64,000 nt of DNA from Pleurotus ostreatus/Saccharomyces cerevisiae fusant (lineage: Eukaryota; Opisthokonta). Both the position numbers and the translations under genes were made by a program. Numbering within the stretch: position 1 is the stretch's first letter; each line of letters opens with the position of its first letter. The notes under the pieces are model-generated. The model saw only the letters and a list, made by a program, of their open reading frames with translations, searched no databases and was not told the DNA's origin. The stretch is from positions 82,188-146,187 of the forward strand of contig JAMQCK010000038.1 in the NCBI GenBank assembly GCA_024196135.1, read 5' to 3'. Positions 23,473 through 34,707 of this stretch are shown here, in pieces.

Positions 23473-23833
23473 GTTGTGTTTTGATAGACCGTCGAGATGA
23501 GGGTGGCGAAAGTGGTGGTAAGAAACAAGGAGACAGTCACGGTGAATCAATGAGCATAGGGACACGTGGCGGTGATTGCCGGGATCGACGTGATGACGGC
23601 ACAGCTGGAACAAAGGACCCACTGCTCACAACAAAAACAAAGACAATGAACTTGCCAAGTAAATCAGGTTGCGTAGCCTAGATGGTGCGAGCTTGTAGAA
23701 GGGTCCACAGAGAATAAATACGAGTTGTCCGTCCTGTAGCTAATGCAGTGGAGCGATGCGATAAGCAGAGGTCCAAACGGCAGTGTCCGACATGAGTCCG
23801 TATTAGTAGTCCTTTCGCGTGTGCAGAGCCCAA
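23473..23833. other. Intergenic region
   Basis: 361 bp holding the upstream region of the nucleotidyltransferase-like gene and the 3' flank of the Gfd2-like gene, both on the minus strand. Nothing recognisable. Confidence 0.4.
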
Positions 23834-25726
23834 TCATCCGTGGACCCCACCACTGCTGATCCTACGCCCCGGAGACCGAGACCTTCCAATGCTCAGATAC
23901 TGACCATCGTCGCGAATTAGGTCTTGCGCTTGCATCGTTTGCAACCTCTCCGACGTTGCGCTCTTCCTGAGCGCCGGTCGCCCCGCCATCGGAGGTCCCA
24001 ACGACATCCCTGTCATCATCGCAGGCAGACCCGCCATAGGCATGGCAGGCATCATGCTCACTGGCCTCGCCCGCATCTTGGGAAGGATGATTGGGATTTC
24101 TGTTCGAGCGCCATCGAGGAGCATCTGAGTGCCAAACAGCAGCATGAAGGCGTCGTTGCCGGCATTACGTGGAGGGCAAGCGCTTAGGAAGGCTACCATC
24201 TGCGCTTGCTTCGGTGGCGGAAGCACGACGGTGCCTTCGGCTACTGTAAGAGGCGGCATGGCAAATGTGCGGAGGAGGTTTTCTGGCGCGAGCGTCGAGC
24301 CTGGCTGTCGGGGCATATTCGTCATGGGGTCAATCATCGTTCCGCGTACCCCGGCAGCATACAAGGTACGCTCGTAAGCGGCGGCATCCAGGATGAAGAC
24401 GTTGTGCGGAAGCTCTGCGGTGCGGTTTGAGTATACAGCGATACACTGAAGGCGAACAACTCACTAATCCCTATGTCTTCCATCCTAGCTATGTCCCCGT
24501 ATCCGTGGACTACAACGACCAACACGTTGCCCAGAGTTTCGGAATCCGGACTGGCTAAACTGCTGTGAGAGGAAAACAAGATGCGCGTCAGTAGGAGCGA
24601 TGACTGGCGGTGTCACGGTATATCTGACCTGATTATCGACGTGATGAGCTCTGGCAGCTTCGACTTGGACACTATTTGACTGTCGCCGAACTATGCATCA
24701 TGAGCCCTTGAGCAGCAGATTTGTTGGCGAAGACACGCACAGCGTACTGACAAACGGTCAGTTGATCGTAACTATGCATAGCGAGTGACACACCTCCCAC
24801 GGATGATTCAAGAAGTGCTTGTTCATGACCTTGTCGACGTATTCACCGACGATGTAATGGCCCTTCCTAGTCGACCATCAGTTATCTTCGGCAGTCAATA
24901 ACTGATTTATCCCTACCTATAATTCTTCTCTGGTACCGGAGGCCAGCGACCTTGACTGAACCGCTTTAGTCAAGATTCTCTCGAGAAAATAGCCAAACCT
25001 ACCTATCCAAATGCCCACACCGCACCGCAGCGTACCCCCACTCCAGGCAGCTCCGTTCATTGCGCTCGCTCCATTCAAAGTCCATAGCAAGGAACGTCTT
25101 CTCCTTCTGGTCCCATAACTTCTTCACCGCATGCGGCTCGCCCGCCCGTATACGCGCCTTCAACGCGCTCAGCTCCGCCGCCGGGAGCGTCGCATGCAGC
25201 TTCTTGTACGTCGCATAGTCGCTCACATTCCGCAGGTGCCTCGTCGACGTCTCGAACGGCGTAACCTGGAGGATGTTGGGCGCCTGAGGTATGGATTCAC
25301 CGAATCTGGTAAGGGCGGAGATGGATGAGATCGGGCGGATGGCGCTTCATTTCGCGGAGGGAACGCACCGCGTCTTGATCATCTTGATGAAGGCGCCTAT
25401 GGAGGTGAGCCGGGTCACTATATGTGCGCGGCCGGTCCAGGAGTCCGTGACGGTGATGACGGGCCAGGAGAATGCGAGGAACTCTTCGAAGGAGGAGAAC
25501 CAGTGACCCCACGATCGCTCATACCTACGAGGAGGGGATCAGTGTGAGTACGGCATTATTGGTATACGAACGCACCAGGGGATGTTATGGACTTGGAAAT
25601 ACCCGATGTATGCGGAATAGACCTGCAGATGGAGGTCAGGATGCGCCCCCAGCAGAGCCCACTACCACTCACCGAGTGCAAGTCAAACTCCCATCCCTTG
25701 GGATCCACTAGCGTGAAATTGGACAT
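23834..25726 (-). CDS. Gfd2/YDR514C-like protein with RNase H-like exonuclease fold
   Basis: Ten exons (25673-25726, 25576-25622, 25369-25524, 25003-25305, 24917-24955, 24794-24866, 24741-24746, 24629-24690, 24465-24562, 23834-24414) sum to 1365 nt, 454 aa. The core reads FLAMDFEWSERN, then EWGYAAVR, RKGHYIVGEYVDK, NHPWEYAFGDSQIVSK and NVLVVVVHGYGDIARME, matching the fungal Gfd2/YDR514C C-terminal domain, which has a DEDD-type 3'-5' exonuclease fold with Asp-x-Glu as first motif. Biochemical role is unknown; the yeast member is a multicopy suppressor of an mRNA-export mutant. The last 110 residues are Met/Pro/Ala-rich with an Arg/Ser patch (GRSRSPGRR). The exon at 24741-24746 is only 6 nt long. 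Confidence 0.82.
24741..24746 (-). other. 6-nt microexon of the Gfd2-like gene
   Basis: The two codons TAC GCT join HPWE and FGDSQ. The acceptor is GTTTGTCAG and the donor GTGCGT. Skipping would keep the frame, so unlike the 4-nt exon this one could be alternative. Confidence 0.65.
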
Positions 25727-26274
25727 GATAACTTGAGCGATGGATGCAGAGTGAGCAGATGCAAACGAGGGTAGCGTATGTGAAGTGGAGAGGTGCCGTC
25801 CCGATGCAGGTGGGTCGCTCGTGCTACGTCAGGCTCCTGAACCTATAGGTACGGGCGAGCACAGGATAGCAGAACCACCTCAGCCCCCAGCACTGAGTAT
25901 CGGGCAGAAGCAAGGTAGGAGGCAGAGAACAAAAGTCCAAGATCAGAGGGCAGACTTCGCCGCCGGTGTTTCGGCACGCTTGCGACACGGACGGCTGCTT
26001 GCCATCTCCCGATCCCTGAGGGACGTTAGCTGCCAGCGAGGCAGCCATTGTATAGCCCGCTAGGCCTTCTTCACTACACCTGTGAGAGGTCGACATCTCG
26101 AATGTAGGAAGCAAGCAGTTAAGCGGCTCGGCTGCGTACGCAGCATGTCCGCTTGGCACGCCGGCACTGAAGATAGCACCCGTCACGGAAACCATGCAGA
26201 TTATAGATATTGCAGGCAGTGATACTAGTACTGTAGTCATTAGTGCGTGTACATCCCAGTCATAGTCCCAATCA
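25727..26274. other. Intergenic region between gfd2-like gene and pah1
   Basis: 548 bp upstream of the Gfd2-like ATG and downstream of the pah1 stop. A minus-strand ORF (25824-26240) with a hydrophobic start is present but has no recognisable product. Confidence 0.4.
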
Positions 26275-29200
26275 TCACAGGAAGGAAACGTTCTTCATCT
26301 CGTCTGCCGCGAGCAGGTCGTCGTCGAGGTCAGCCTCCTCCGGCTCCTCCGTCAGCGGTACGTGATCTCCCTCCTCATCGTACTCAGCGCCATAGTCCCC
26401 TTCCTCTTCCTGACCCTCCTCGTCGGCTTCGTCTAGCTCGAAGCCATCCAAGGAACCAGGCATACTCGTCCGCCGTTCACGGCGGTACTTCCGCTCCTCC
26501 CCATCGCTCAGGTCCTCTTCGGAGTCGGCGAACGTCAACGAAGACGAAGAGCGCGACATGGGGCTCGCACTCCGCCGCCCAGCATCCGCCGTCGAGCTCG
26601 AGCTCGAGCTGAAGCCAAGCGTTGAGCTCAATCGTTCGAAGGACGACATCTGCCGCAGCTCTTTCGACCGCGAGCCATCCCGCTCGGCCTCCGGGAGCGG
26701 TGTCGACGGCTTCGGCGGAGAGCGCGAGCTGACGAGGCTGAAGTTGCGTATGCGCGAGAATGTTGATGTGTCTGACCGCGCGCTGAGGGCCGGAGAAGGG
26801 GGCGATAGGTCTGGTAGGGGGAAGTCCTCAATAGGCGGCTTCCAGTAGTTGAAGTCGGTGTACTCCGGCGCCCACTTGCGATGGATTGGCGGAAACATCT
26901 GGTCAACCAGGTCCGTCATATGTATATAGCTGGGCGCACGGTCAGAAGGACGCTCATGAACGAATTCGTAAGGGACATACGAGGACTTGTAGCCAGCGAG
27001 CTCGAGCAGTTCCAGCTTCACCTCACCAGAGGAGTCGATCGTGAATATCCTCGAGCTCGGGATGTTGACACTACGGTAGGACAAGGCATCCGTTATCCGG
27101 TTGCCAAAGCCGGCGTAAAATGGCTTCCGTCCCTCGCCGAACAGGCGCTGAATGTCGCGCAAACAGGCCATCTTGAAAACCTCAGGTTTGCGCATGATGA
27201 CTTCTCTGAGAAAGATGGATCAGTACAAAGACGATTCATTACAAACGGTGCGGTGCTCACCTATGCAAAGATGCCAGCAAGCGGTCGGGGCTCATGATAA
27301 CTGGGCCCTCCGGAAGCTCGTAGTTGTTCTGGCGAATGCCCTTCAGGTAGTCGCGTGTCGCATCCGCTTGCCCAATGGCTCGCGACGTCAAGTACATGAT
27401 CTTGTACCCGTTCCGCGCAATGTCGGTGTATAGCTTCGCAACGCCCATGTGCGTCCAGTCGCGGCCAATCATGGCGAAGACGTGCCCTAGGCCATCCGAC
27501 TTGGTGATGGTACCGTCGATGTCGGACACGACGATGAGGTCGGTGCAATCCCACACGAAGATGCGAGCTGTGCAGGCGATTGCACCGCTTGTGGACAGGG
27601 AGAAGGTGATGGAGTTGGCACCGGAGTGTAAGTTAAGGGCTTTCTAAAGAACGGTCAGCATCATCCATTCGCAAAAAAGCCAGTCCTCCTCACCAACTGA
27701 TCTGACCCCAATCGCAACGTCTTCGCAAACCGCTTTGGTGGATGCTCGTCCGCAGGCGAGCTCGGTGGAGAAGGTGTCACGTTCGCCGGGCTCGATGGTA
27801 GCGCCGGCGCCGTATCCGTCACCTGAATATCCTTCGCCAACTTCTGCTGCTCGTGTATCATCGGGTCGTCCACCGGCGCGGACGCCGTCTCCCTCAGAGC
27901 GGGGCGGTCGACGGCCATGTCGCCCTGCTTCGGTGGCGCGGAGGGCTTGCTCTGGCTGCGACGCCACCATTGGACCCAAGATGTTGAGGTGGGCTTGGGC
28001 TTCGCGATGGTAGAGCTGGATTCGGGAGCGGTGTTGGTAAGGGAGGTAGGTTGCTCGTTGTCGGATTTGGCGCCCTCTTCGTCGTCGGACATGGGTGAGG
28101 TGGGACGAGAGGGTCGGCGGTGAGCGACTGCTAGATCACGCCAGCGCACGAGAGCATCCATGAGTGGAGACCCGTCTGCTCGGGTGATGTACCTGCCTCG
28201 GAGTCAGAAGCTGTTCACCAGAGAAATGCAAAAGCAACTTACTGATCACCGGACCAGCGCAGCACCAGCTTTGAGTCTTGTACGACACTGGGGTCATTCA
28301 GAAAGCGCTCGAAGTCTACCCGATGCTCCTCAAATCTACGTGCAGCGTCCACCTCGTCGAGTCCGTGGAATATGCTCGGGTCATCGACCAGACTGAGCTC
28401 GAACGTGGCACGCTTTCCGTCTATGAGAACGACGAAGCCGGAAGGATGTCGTTTGCTCGGTCGGAGAATGCCACCTGCACCGTAGCCATCTCCCTCGTCG
28501 TCTACATCATGTGTAGTAATGCTGGGGATAGAGGAATCCGCCTGGCTATTGAGCGGTACGTCCGCATCGGGAGGCACACTGCGACTACGCATAAGTCTGC
28601 GGTCGCTCAAGCTTTGACTGTCGGTAGCATCGAGACCACCCTCTGGGAATAGTCGGCCTTTCCCCTTGAAGTCCGCTCGTGTCATTGGCTTTCCTAAGTC
28701 CTTTCCAGTCTCGACGCGACCACTTCTAGAGAATGACGGCTTGATGGGTGATGCTTGGGGGAATGCGCCCCAATCCCATGAATATTCCTGAGGGTGAGGA
28801 TGTTGCTGAGTGGGTGTGCGAGGGTAATATCCCTCCGAGGATTCGTCTACATCGGGTGGCGGCTCGGAAGTGGCGCGAGGGAAGGGTACTGGACCGTCAT
28901 CGTTGCTGGCCTCGCTCTCGGGAACGTCGAACTCATCACGGTCAGCAAAAGCGGACTTCACGTGCGTCATGCCGGGGCGGCCATTTTCTGTCGCGGAATT
29001 AGCGCGGTAAGACGGACAGAGCAGCTTACATACCCGTTACAGGTGGCGACGGGAAGGGCTGCGATGAAGGTCCAGGTTCACGCTCATCTCCAGTCACAGT
29101 ATCATCAGAGCGCTCGCGGCCATGTTCGGCGTGGTACCCCTCAGAGTCAAGAGCCATATCTACAAGTAGCGTAAGCGAGGTGAGGGAAGTAGGCGGAGAC

Positions 29201-29957
29201 GTGACGCACGATGGCTATATTGCACGTCCGCCGTCGACGATTCGTGGCGGACAAACTTCTTCAAAGTCTCGTCGACGCGCTTGTCCTGGTCTTCGTCCAT
29301 TCTGAACATAGACGATGGCGTAGATGGTGTCAGGAGCCCCGTGGGGTGAGGGAACGGCAAGTGTGTGCCCTTTAGATTCAAGGAGGGGGGCGGCTTGCGC
29401 GCCTCTGCAGTGCCATCCGTGGCATCCAGGTCAAAGGGCTCCGGTTCGGGTGATGTCTGGTTGAGAGGCGGAGCCTGTCCATCGTCTACATCCTGGTTCT
29501 CCTCCGGATCTTCCTTAGCACCAAACCGTCCTGGCTCCGCTTTCGCTTTCTCGTCCTCCGCGCGCGTTGGCTCGAGGATAGGACTCGTAAGAAGGTCATT
29601 CGGCACGTCGTCATCTGTCTCGAAGACGAAGAAGGCCTCGCCGGCGTCGCCGATCTTCATATTGTACGGAATGACATGTCCGTTCACCGCGACCGTTACC
29701 TACGCCACAGTTAGTGCATGATCTCGGTACACGACATACTTGCGCACCTTCTTCTCCCCAGGCCGCAGCACCTGCCATTTTCCAAAGCGTACGTGGAAGG
29801 GGGAGCAGACGAGCTCAGTGTCTCCGTTGTCAGTGGGGCGTTGTATGACAATGACATCGATTGCCCCGGTGAGCGTCGAGGGATTCAGGGGCGGGAGCTC
29901 CTTGTAGTACTGGTACGGGGCGCTGATAGCGCTGACTGCGCCGCGAAGGTAGTTCAT
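26275..29957 (-). CDS. PAH1: Phosphatidate phosphatase, lipin family (Pah1)
   Basis: Mg2+-dependent enzyme that dephosphorylates phosphatidic acid to diacylglycerol at the nuclear/ER membrane, controlling triacylglycerol synthesis and nuclear membrane growth. Eight exons (29748-29957, 29210-29699, 29034-29159, 28243-28987, 27694-28192, 27261-27643, 26981-27205, 26275-26929) sum to 3333 nt, 1110 aa. N-LIP at residues 1-105 starts [18 protein letters not shown] (amphipathic membrane helix) and contains the SPFHVRFGK element. The C-LIP HAD domain has the catalytic [11 protein letters not shown] with both Asp, then LTSRAIGQ and [16 protein letters not shown]. The long middle and tail are Ser/Pro-rich with many SP/TP sites, suiting cyclin-kinase control. 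The tail is strongly acidic, like the yeast segment that recruits Nem1-Spo7. Confidence 0.96.
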
Positions 29958-30663
29958 CGCTGGCTCATGGGCGTTGGGGTCAGGTTACGATCGCGTCTTG
30001 TACTTCCGCGCGGCATGTGATTCTGATCCATGACGCGCCGCCCACGGAGATCAGCTATGACATGGCGCCCTTCATCACTTCATGTTCGACTTTACGCAGG
30101 GTCTACGCCTCGAACTTGCTTGAACGGCGCCATCATACCCCTCTACAGTGGTACCACACGGCTCTTCGTCTAGAAATCTGCCAACCCCATTCCCCATACT
30201 TCAGGCCAGCTAGCGCGCCCCATAACCCCATCTTGAGCTGAATTAATTGCGGTGAGCTGACACCGGACATTCAACCTCACTCAATCCAAAGAGCCCGCGT
30301 CCCTCCTAAGCATGCTCCATACTGTATTGCTAGAATACTCAGCGAATGGTAATGATACATTCCACAGGAACTACTCAATATCATGCTCGCCCTCCCAGAG
30401 GGACAACAGGTTCGAAAGCGACAGCTAGATTACGCAGAGGAGGTAAATATGCTCATTAGAGCAAGAGAATACGCGTTAGAAGGGTGGAGCGATAGCAACG
30501 ACAATATGTTACAAGGCGCGAAGTCTTCGGTACTTGAGTCGGTGGAGGACACCACAGAACGAGGGGCGTAGAGAACGCTGAAGTCCGCACCCGAAGTAGT
30601 GAACAGTCCTACGACGGCGACGTCCGAAATGAGATGGGTATCCGTGCACTAACGAGAGAGTCT
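29958..30663. other. Intergenic region
   Basis: About 700 bp upstream of pah1 and downstream of the Ser-rich membrane protein gene. Short ORFs on both strands (such as 30383-30571) lack family features and introns. No repeats seen. Confidence 0.4.
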
Positions 30664-32051
30664 TCATGCATTCGCTATCTGCAGAAAGGTCAGTGCTGGT
30701 TCGTACTTTGAGCGGGTGGGTATCGCACCTTCATGTTGCCAAGAGTTTGGCCGGGGAGATTCTGCGTGTTGGGCGAGCCGAAGGTATCCGGCAGCTGCAT
30801 AGCGCCACCGGCGTTGGGTGCTCCAAGGTAGTTGGGACCCGTGTAATTGCCTAGAGCCGGAGGCCGCGCGGGCTCGTACGTGTCATAAGCCGGCTGCACC
30901 GGCTGGGGCGTGCGCGAAGGAGCCGGTGGCGCGAAAGTCGTAGCCCCGTACCCGTAACCTCCACCACCGTAACCTTGAGCCTGTCCTCCGTATCCCTGCT
31001 GTTGACCGTACGCCGGCTGCCCGGAGTAGGCGCCAGGCGGCGGGGCGGGGTTGTTGTAGGCGCCACCGCGGTATGAGCCAGTGTACGAGCCTACACTGGG
31101 AGGACGGGTGCCGCTGCCGCCACTGGGGTTGCGGACGAGCGGGGCGCCCTTCTCTGCCAGTGAACCTGTGTCGCCGTCACGTCCGGTGGTCATGTAAGAG
31201 GGGTCGAACGAGACCGCCTCCTCCATGAGCTTCTTGCGCCTGTTACGGCGCATCGCGAACGTCGCGATCATGATGATGATCACGAGTCCAACGAGTCCAG
31301 CCAACCCAAATACGAAGCCCGCGAGAGGCTTGTTGTTCAGGAAGGCCTTGCTGCCGGAGACGGGCGCCGCGGAAGCGCTCTCTGCCGCGCTTGACGCGGA
31401 GGCCGTGACGAACATGGTCGAGGTATGTGCAGAGCCATTGCTGGTGTACTCGGTGACTGAGGCGCTCGTGCTGGGTGTCACAGACACCGAAGAGGAGGAC
31501 GCGCTCGTCGTCGAGGACGAAGAAGAGGCCGAAGACGACGTCGCAGAAGACGAAGCGGAGGATGATGTTACAGTAGATGATGCAGGTTTTGATGATACAG
31601 ACGAAGACGACCTGCGGTTTGTTACAAACAAGCTTAACCGAGCTGGAATACCACTCACGCGCTCGACGAGCTGGAGGTCCGGCTGTTCGTTGAAGTCGAA
31701 GAAGGCGAAGAAGACGTTAGTGACGTGGACGTGGGTGAAGCAGAAGACGTCTCAGACGTTTGCGATGGGTCAAGGACAGTCGTGAGCCCGTCCAGAACCG
31801 TAGTTAATCCGCCCAATCCCAGGGGGTCCGACGACTTGGATGTGGCAGTGGCAGTGCCCGTCGCGGAGGTGGAGGACGAATCGTCGTCGCCACCGCTGGG
31901 GGGTATTCATTGTGAGCGCAGGAAGGACGCGCGCGCCACCAAACTTACAGGCCCAACACTGCGCATATCTGTCAGTCCTGCTCTTCGAGAGAGTGGCGTG
32001 CAACTCACGATCACCGAGGCCCTGCCTCTGCACAATATAGACGCTAGACAT
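30664..32051 (-). CDS. Ser/Thr-rich single-pass membrane protein, wall-sensor-like
   Basis: Exons 32009-32051, 31949-31958 (10 nt), 31659-31895, 30729-31611 and 30664-30678 give 395 aa; reading through the last intron instead ends at 30690 with 403 aa. I prefer the spliced end because the intron has GTGCGA, a CACTGAC branch site and TGCAG. Architecture: a short N-terminus, an extracellular Ser/Thr/Ala mucin-like domain of about 180 residues, one TM helix (LAGFVFGLAGLVGLVIIIMI) with stop-transfer MRRNRRKK, and a Gly/Tyr/Pro/Gln-rich cytoplasmic tail. No clear signal peptide: the first residues MSSVYIVQRQ are not hydrophobic. It resembles Mid2/Wsc-type or Axl2-like surface sensors in layout only; function not assignable. 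Confidence 0.75.
31949..31958 (-). other. 10-nt microexon in the Ser-rich membrane protein gene
   Basis: Acceptor ATGCGCAG, ten bases coding LLG/L across phases 1 and 2, then donor GTAAGT. It is needed to keep MSSVYIVQRQ in frame with the Ser-rich domain. Confidence 0.6.
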
Positions 32052-32844
32052 CTACAGAAGAGAACGGGAGGTAAAGACTGTGTGTGGTCGGGGTTTGAAG
32101 GAGTTTAAGGTGGTGATTTCTTCTCTGTCGAAGATGCCGAGATGGTGGCCTTGGGTGGAAGGGCCAGTCTGGCAGCAAGAGGATGGACAGAAAAAACGGA
32201 CAAAAGACGACACCAGGTCGGAAATATTTAACAGGCGAAGCGGGCGAGGCGGTGGGGGCACAAAGAAGGCATCATGGAGCGCTCCACTTCACCAATCAGC
32301 CAACTCATGGCCGGTTACCAACGCGATGAGATGATAGGCTCCGACGCCGTGGACCTCTCCGTCCCGGACGTTCCGGGCTCAGAACCGTCGCAGAACCGTC
32401 CGCGTCGCTGATGTCGTTGCCACTCTCTCGGTGTTGCGCATCTCCGTCCTGCCAGACTTGGAATACGGCGATTGGGCGGGGGAACGGCGGTATGGCGAGG
32501 CTCATCGATATAGGATTGTCGTTTACATACGCGCGATAATGTAGAGCACTCAGACAACGGACGACGGGCGGACAAGGTGGGTGCGGTGCGGCGGGGCGAT
32601 GACAAGGGAGAAAATGAATTTCTTGAGACGAGGCTCGGAAGTATTGACCGCAACAATCCACGTGTTAGCACCCACAATCCGGACTTGTCGACTGCCCTTC
32701 CGGGAAGTCCAATCAATCCGAAGCACACAGCAGAACTCAAAGCACTATTCCGATTCCAGAACGATACAACTGCAAGAATAACAACACTAGTGGATACACT
32801 TGGTAGATCACCATGCCCGTGAACATTGCACAACAAATACCAGA
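32052..32844. other. Intergenic region upstream of the Ser-rich membrane protein gene
   Basis: 793 bp. Contains the 5' region of the membrane protein gene (32051 start) and the 3' flank of the PKA regulatory subunit gene. Overlapping ORFs at 32305-32836 on both strands have no domain or splice support and are treated as chance. Confidence 0.4.
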
Positions 32845-34398
32845 TCAGCGCCCGTACGTCTCCCCGGCCTTGCGCTCCATTATCTCCCGAAGTGGTCCCA
32901 GCAACCGCGTAAAGGCAGGCGCGTCCAGCGCCGCTACCTTCAGCTTGGGCTGATTCGGATCTTCCCTCTCGACAGCGCTAACAGTAGCAGCGCGTGGCGC
33001 CAAACGAAGCAAAGACAGTTCTATAGCAAGTAATCAGTCTCCGGGGAATTGAGAAGAGCGACCAGACGCACCTCCAAAGTAGTCGCCCTTCTTCAGGTGA
33101 CCAACGACTATCTCCTCCCCATCCTCGCCGTCCTGCGGTTTCTTGGTAACGCACGCCTCTCCCTCTTCGACGAAGAAGAACGTGTCGCCGGTCTCGCCCT
33201 GCTTCACGACGGCCTGCCCGTCTTCGTATACCCGGCTCACAAGCGCATCCGCGATCTTGCTTCGCTCTGACGCGTCCAGCGACGAGAGCAGAGTGACAGT
33301 CGAGAGAAATTGCTCGTACATCGAGCGCCGCTTGTGCGCCAAGCCCACGACGACGTGACGGAAGTCGCGACGCTCGATCTTCCAGAGGGAGGACGGCTCG
33401 ACCGAGAGGACCGTAGCTGCACGAGCATGGCCGTACATGAGCGCGAGCTCGCCGAAAGATGTGCCGGCAGGATACTCGGCGACCCTCTTGCCAAATTCGC
33501 GGTGAGTGTCTGGTTGCAGGAACATCTCTTCCGACTCGTCTTCCCGTATCAAGGGCGTTGGCGTCTTCGGTGCATGCTTCCAGGATGGAGGAAGCGGCTC
33601 TGGTCGTATGAAGCAGTGCAGTAAGCCTGACTCGACGATATAGAAGTAGTCCCCATCGTCGCCCTGCCGAATCACCACCGTGTCCTTGTCCACCGTCATC
33701 TCCTGCATCGCCATGAAGACCGCGCGCTTCTGTTCCTCTGTCAAATCGCGGAAGATGAAGTTGTTCGCGGTCGATGATTGTATACGCCGCATCTGATCTG
33801 GGGTTTTGGGGAACACGCGCGTCTTCGTCTCTTCGCGGTTCAACGCGTCGACCGAGATCGACTCAGCCGACACGGACGCGCGTCGAGCGAATATGGATGC
33901 GTTGGGGGGCTGGAGGTACTCCGATGGGTTCAAGCCATTCGCACCGGAAGTCTCGAATGGAGCGAAGGGATCGCCAGGGCTAAGGGGAGAGGTCGGTGGC
34001 AGTTCGCGTCCGTCCACTTGGAAGCGTGCGCGGGGACTAGGTGCCCGGTTCGCTAGGAGCGCGTTCCCCGGTACGTTCAGCGTGCCGAATGGACTGTTGC
34101 TTGATGGTGCGATGCTTGCACGGAACGAGGGTCGGGGCGCGGGAGGTGCCTGGGTGAAGGGAGACACGCTCGCCGGCGCGCCATCGCGCCCACTGCCCAC
34201 AGGGATATCTATGTACATCTCGGAAGGGACGTCTCTGGAGAAGGAGTGGGAGCGCTGGGATAGCACGTCTCGCATGCGTATCCTCTGTTCCTCGAGTCGG
34301 GATTGGAACCAGCTGGCGCAGAACTGCAGAGCGTCCTTCGGCTGCGCGCGGTTCACGTCTCGCGTGAGGTCGTCAATGAGTGTTTCGAAGGTTGACAT
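32845..34398 (-). CDS. BCY1: cAMP-dependent protein kinase regulatory subunit
   Basis: Holds PKA catalytic subunits inactive until cAMP binds; a hub for growth, fruiting and nutrient sensing in fungi. Two exons, 33072-34398 and 32845-33020, sum to 1503 nt, 500 aa. N-terminal dimerisation/docking helices: FETLIDDLTRDVNR and LQFCASWFQSRLEE. The inhibitor site is RRASVS (about residue 196), a phosphorylatable type II sequence. Two cyclic-nucleotide domains follow, with phosphate-binding cassettes FGELALMYGHARAATV and the second split by the intron, FGGELSLLRLAPRAATV. An insertion of about 30 residues (PPSWKHAPKTPTPLIRE...) lies in the first cAMP domain. It ends GETYGR. Confidence 0.95.
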
Positions 34399-34707
34399 AG
34401 CTGATTTTGCACGGGTATCCTCAGCAGCACCGACTGGGGTGCTACAGGAGTGCGATATGTGACAGTGAGATGAGGGGAAGAGACAAGGGCGATGTTCAGC
34501 TTGAAGGGGATATAGCCGAAACGGCACGTGGCCTCATCACCATTGTTCTTTTGTGATTTCGTTGATTGCGCCCATGTGCGCCTCAAAGGGTCCTCCATGC
34601 CACTACATCGGAAGAAAGCAACCTCAAAGCCTCGATGAATAGCGACATGACAACGATAGTACACGAATATAATAGATCCACCCCCTTTGACAACATATAG
34701 TCCATTA
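34399..34707. other. Intergenic region upstream of the PKA regulatory subunit gene
   Basis: 309 bp. Contains the promoter of the PKA-R gene and the 3' flank of the Herp/Usa1-like gene. No distinct element recognised. Confidence 0.4.

Noticed and set aside
25824..26240. Minus-strand ORF of 138 codons starting with a hydrophobic stretch
   Set aside because: The start looks signal-like but the rest is composition-random with scattered Cys, no introns and no family; it lies in the upstream region of the Gfd2-like gene.
32305..32836. Overlapping ORFs on both strands upstream of the Ser-rich membrane protein gene
   Set aside because: Several frames are open together because of GC content; none shows motifs or splice sites.
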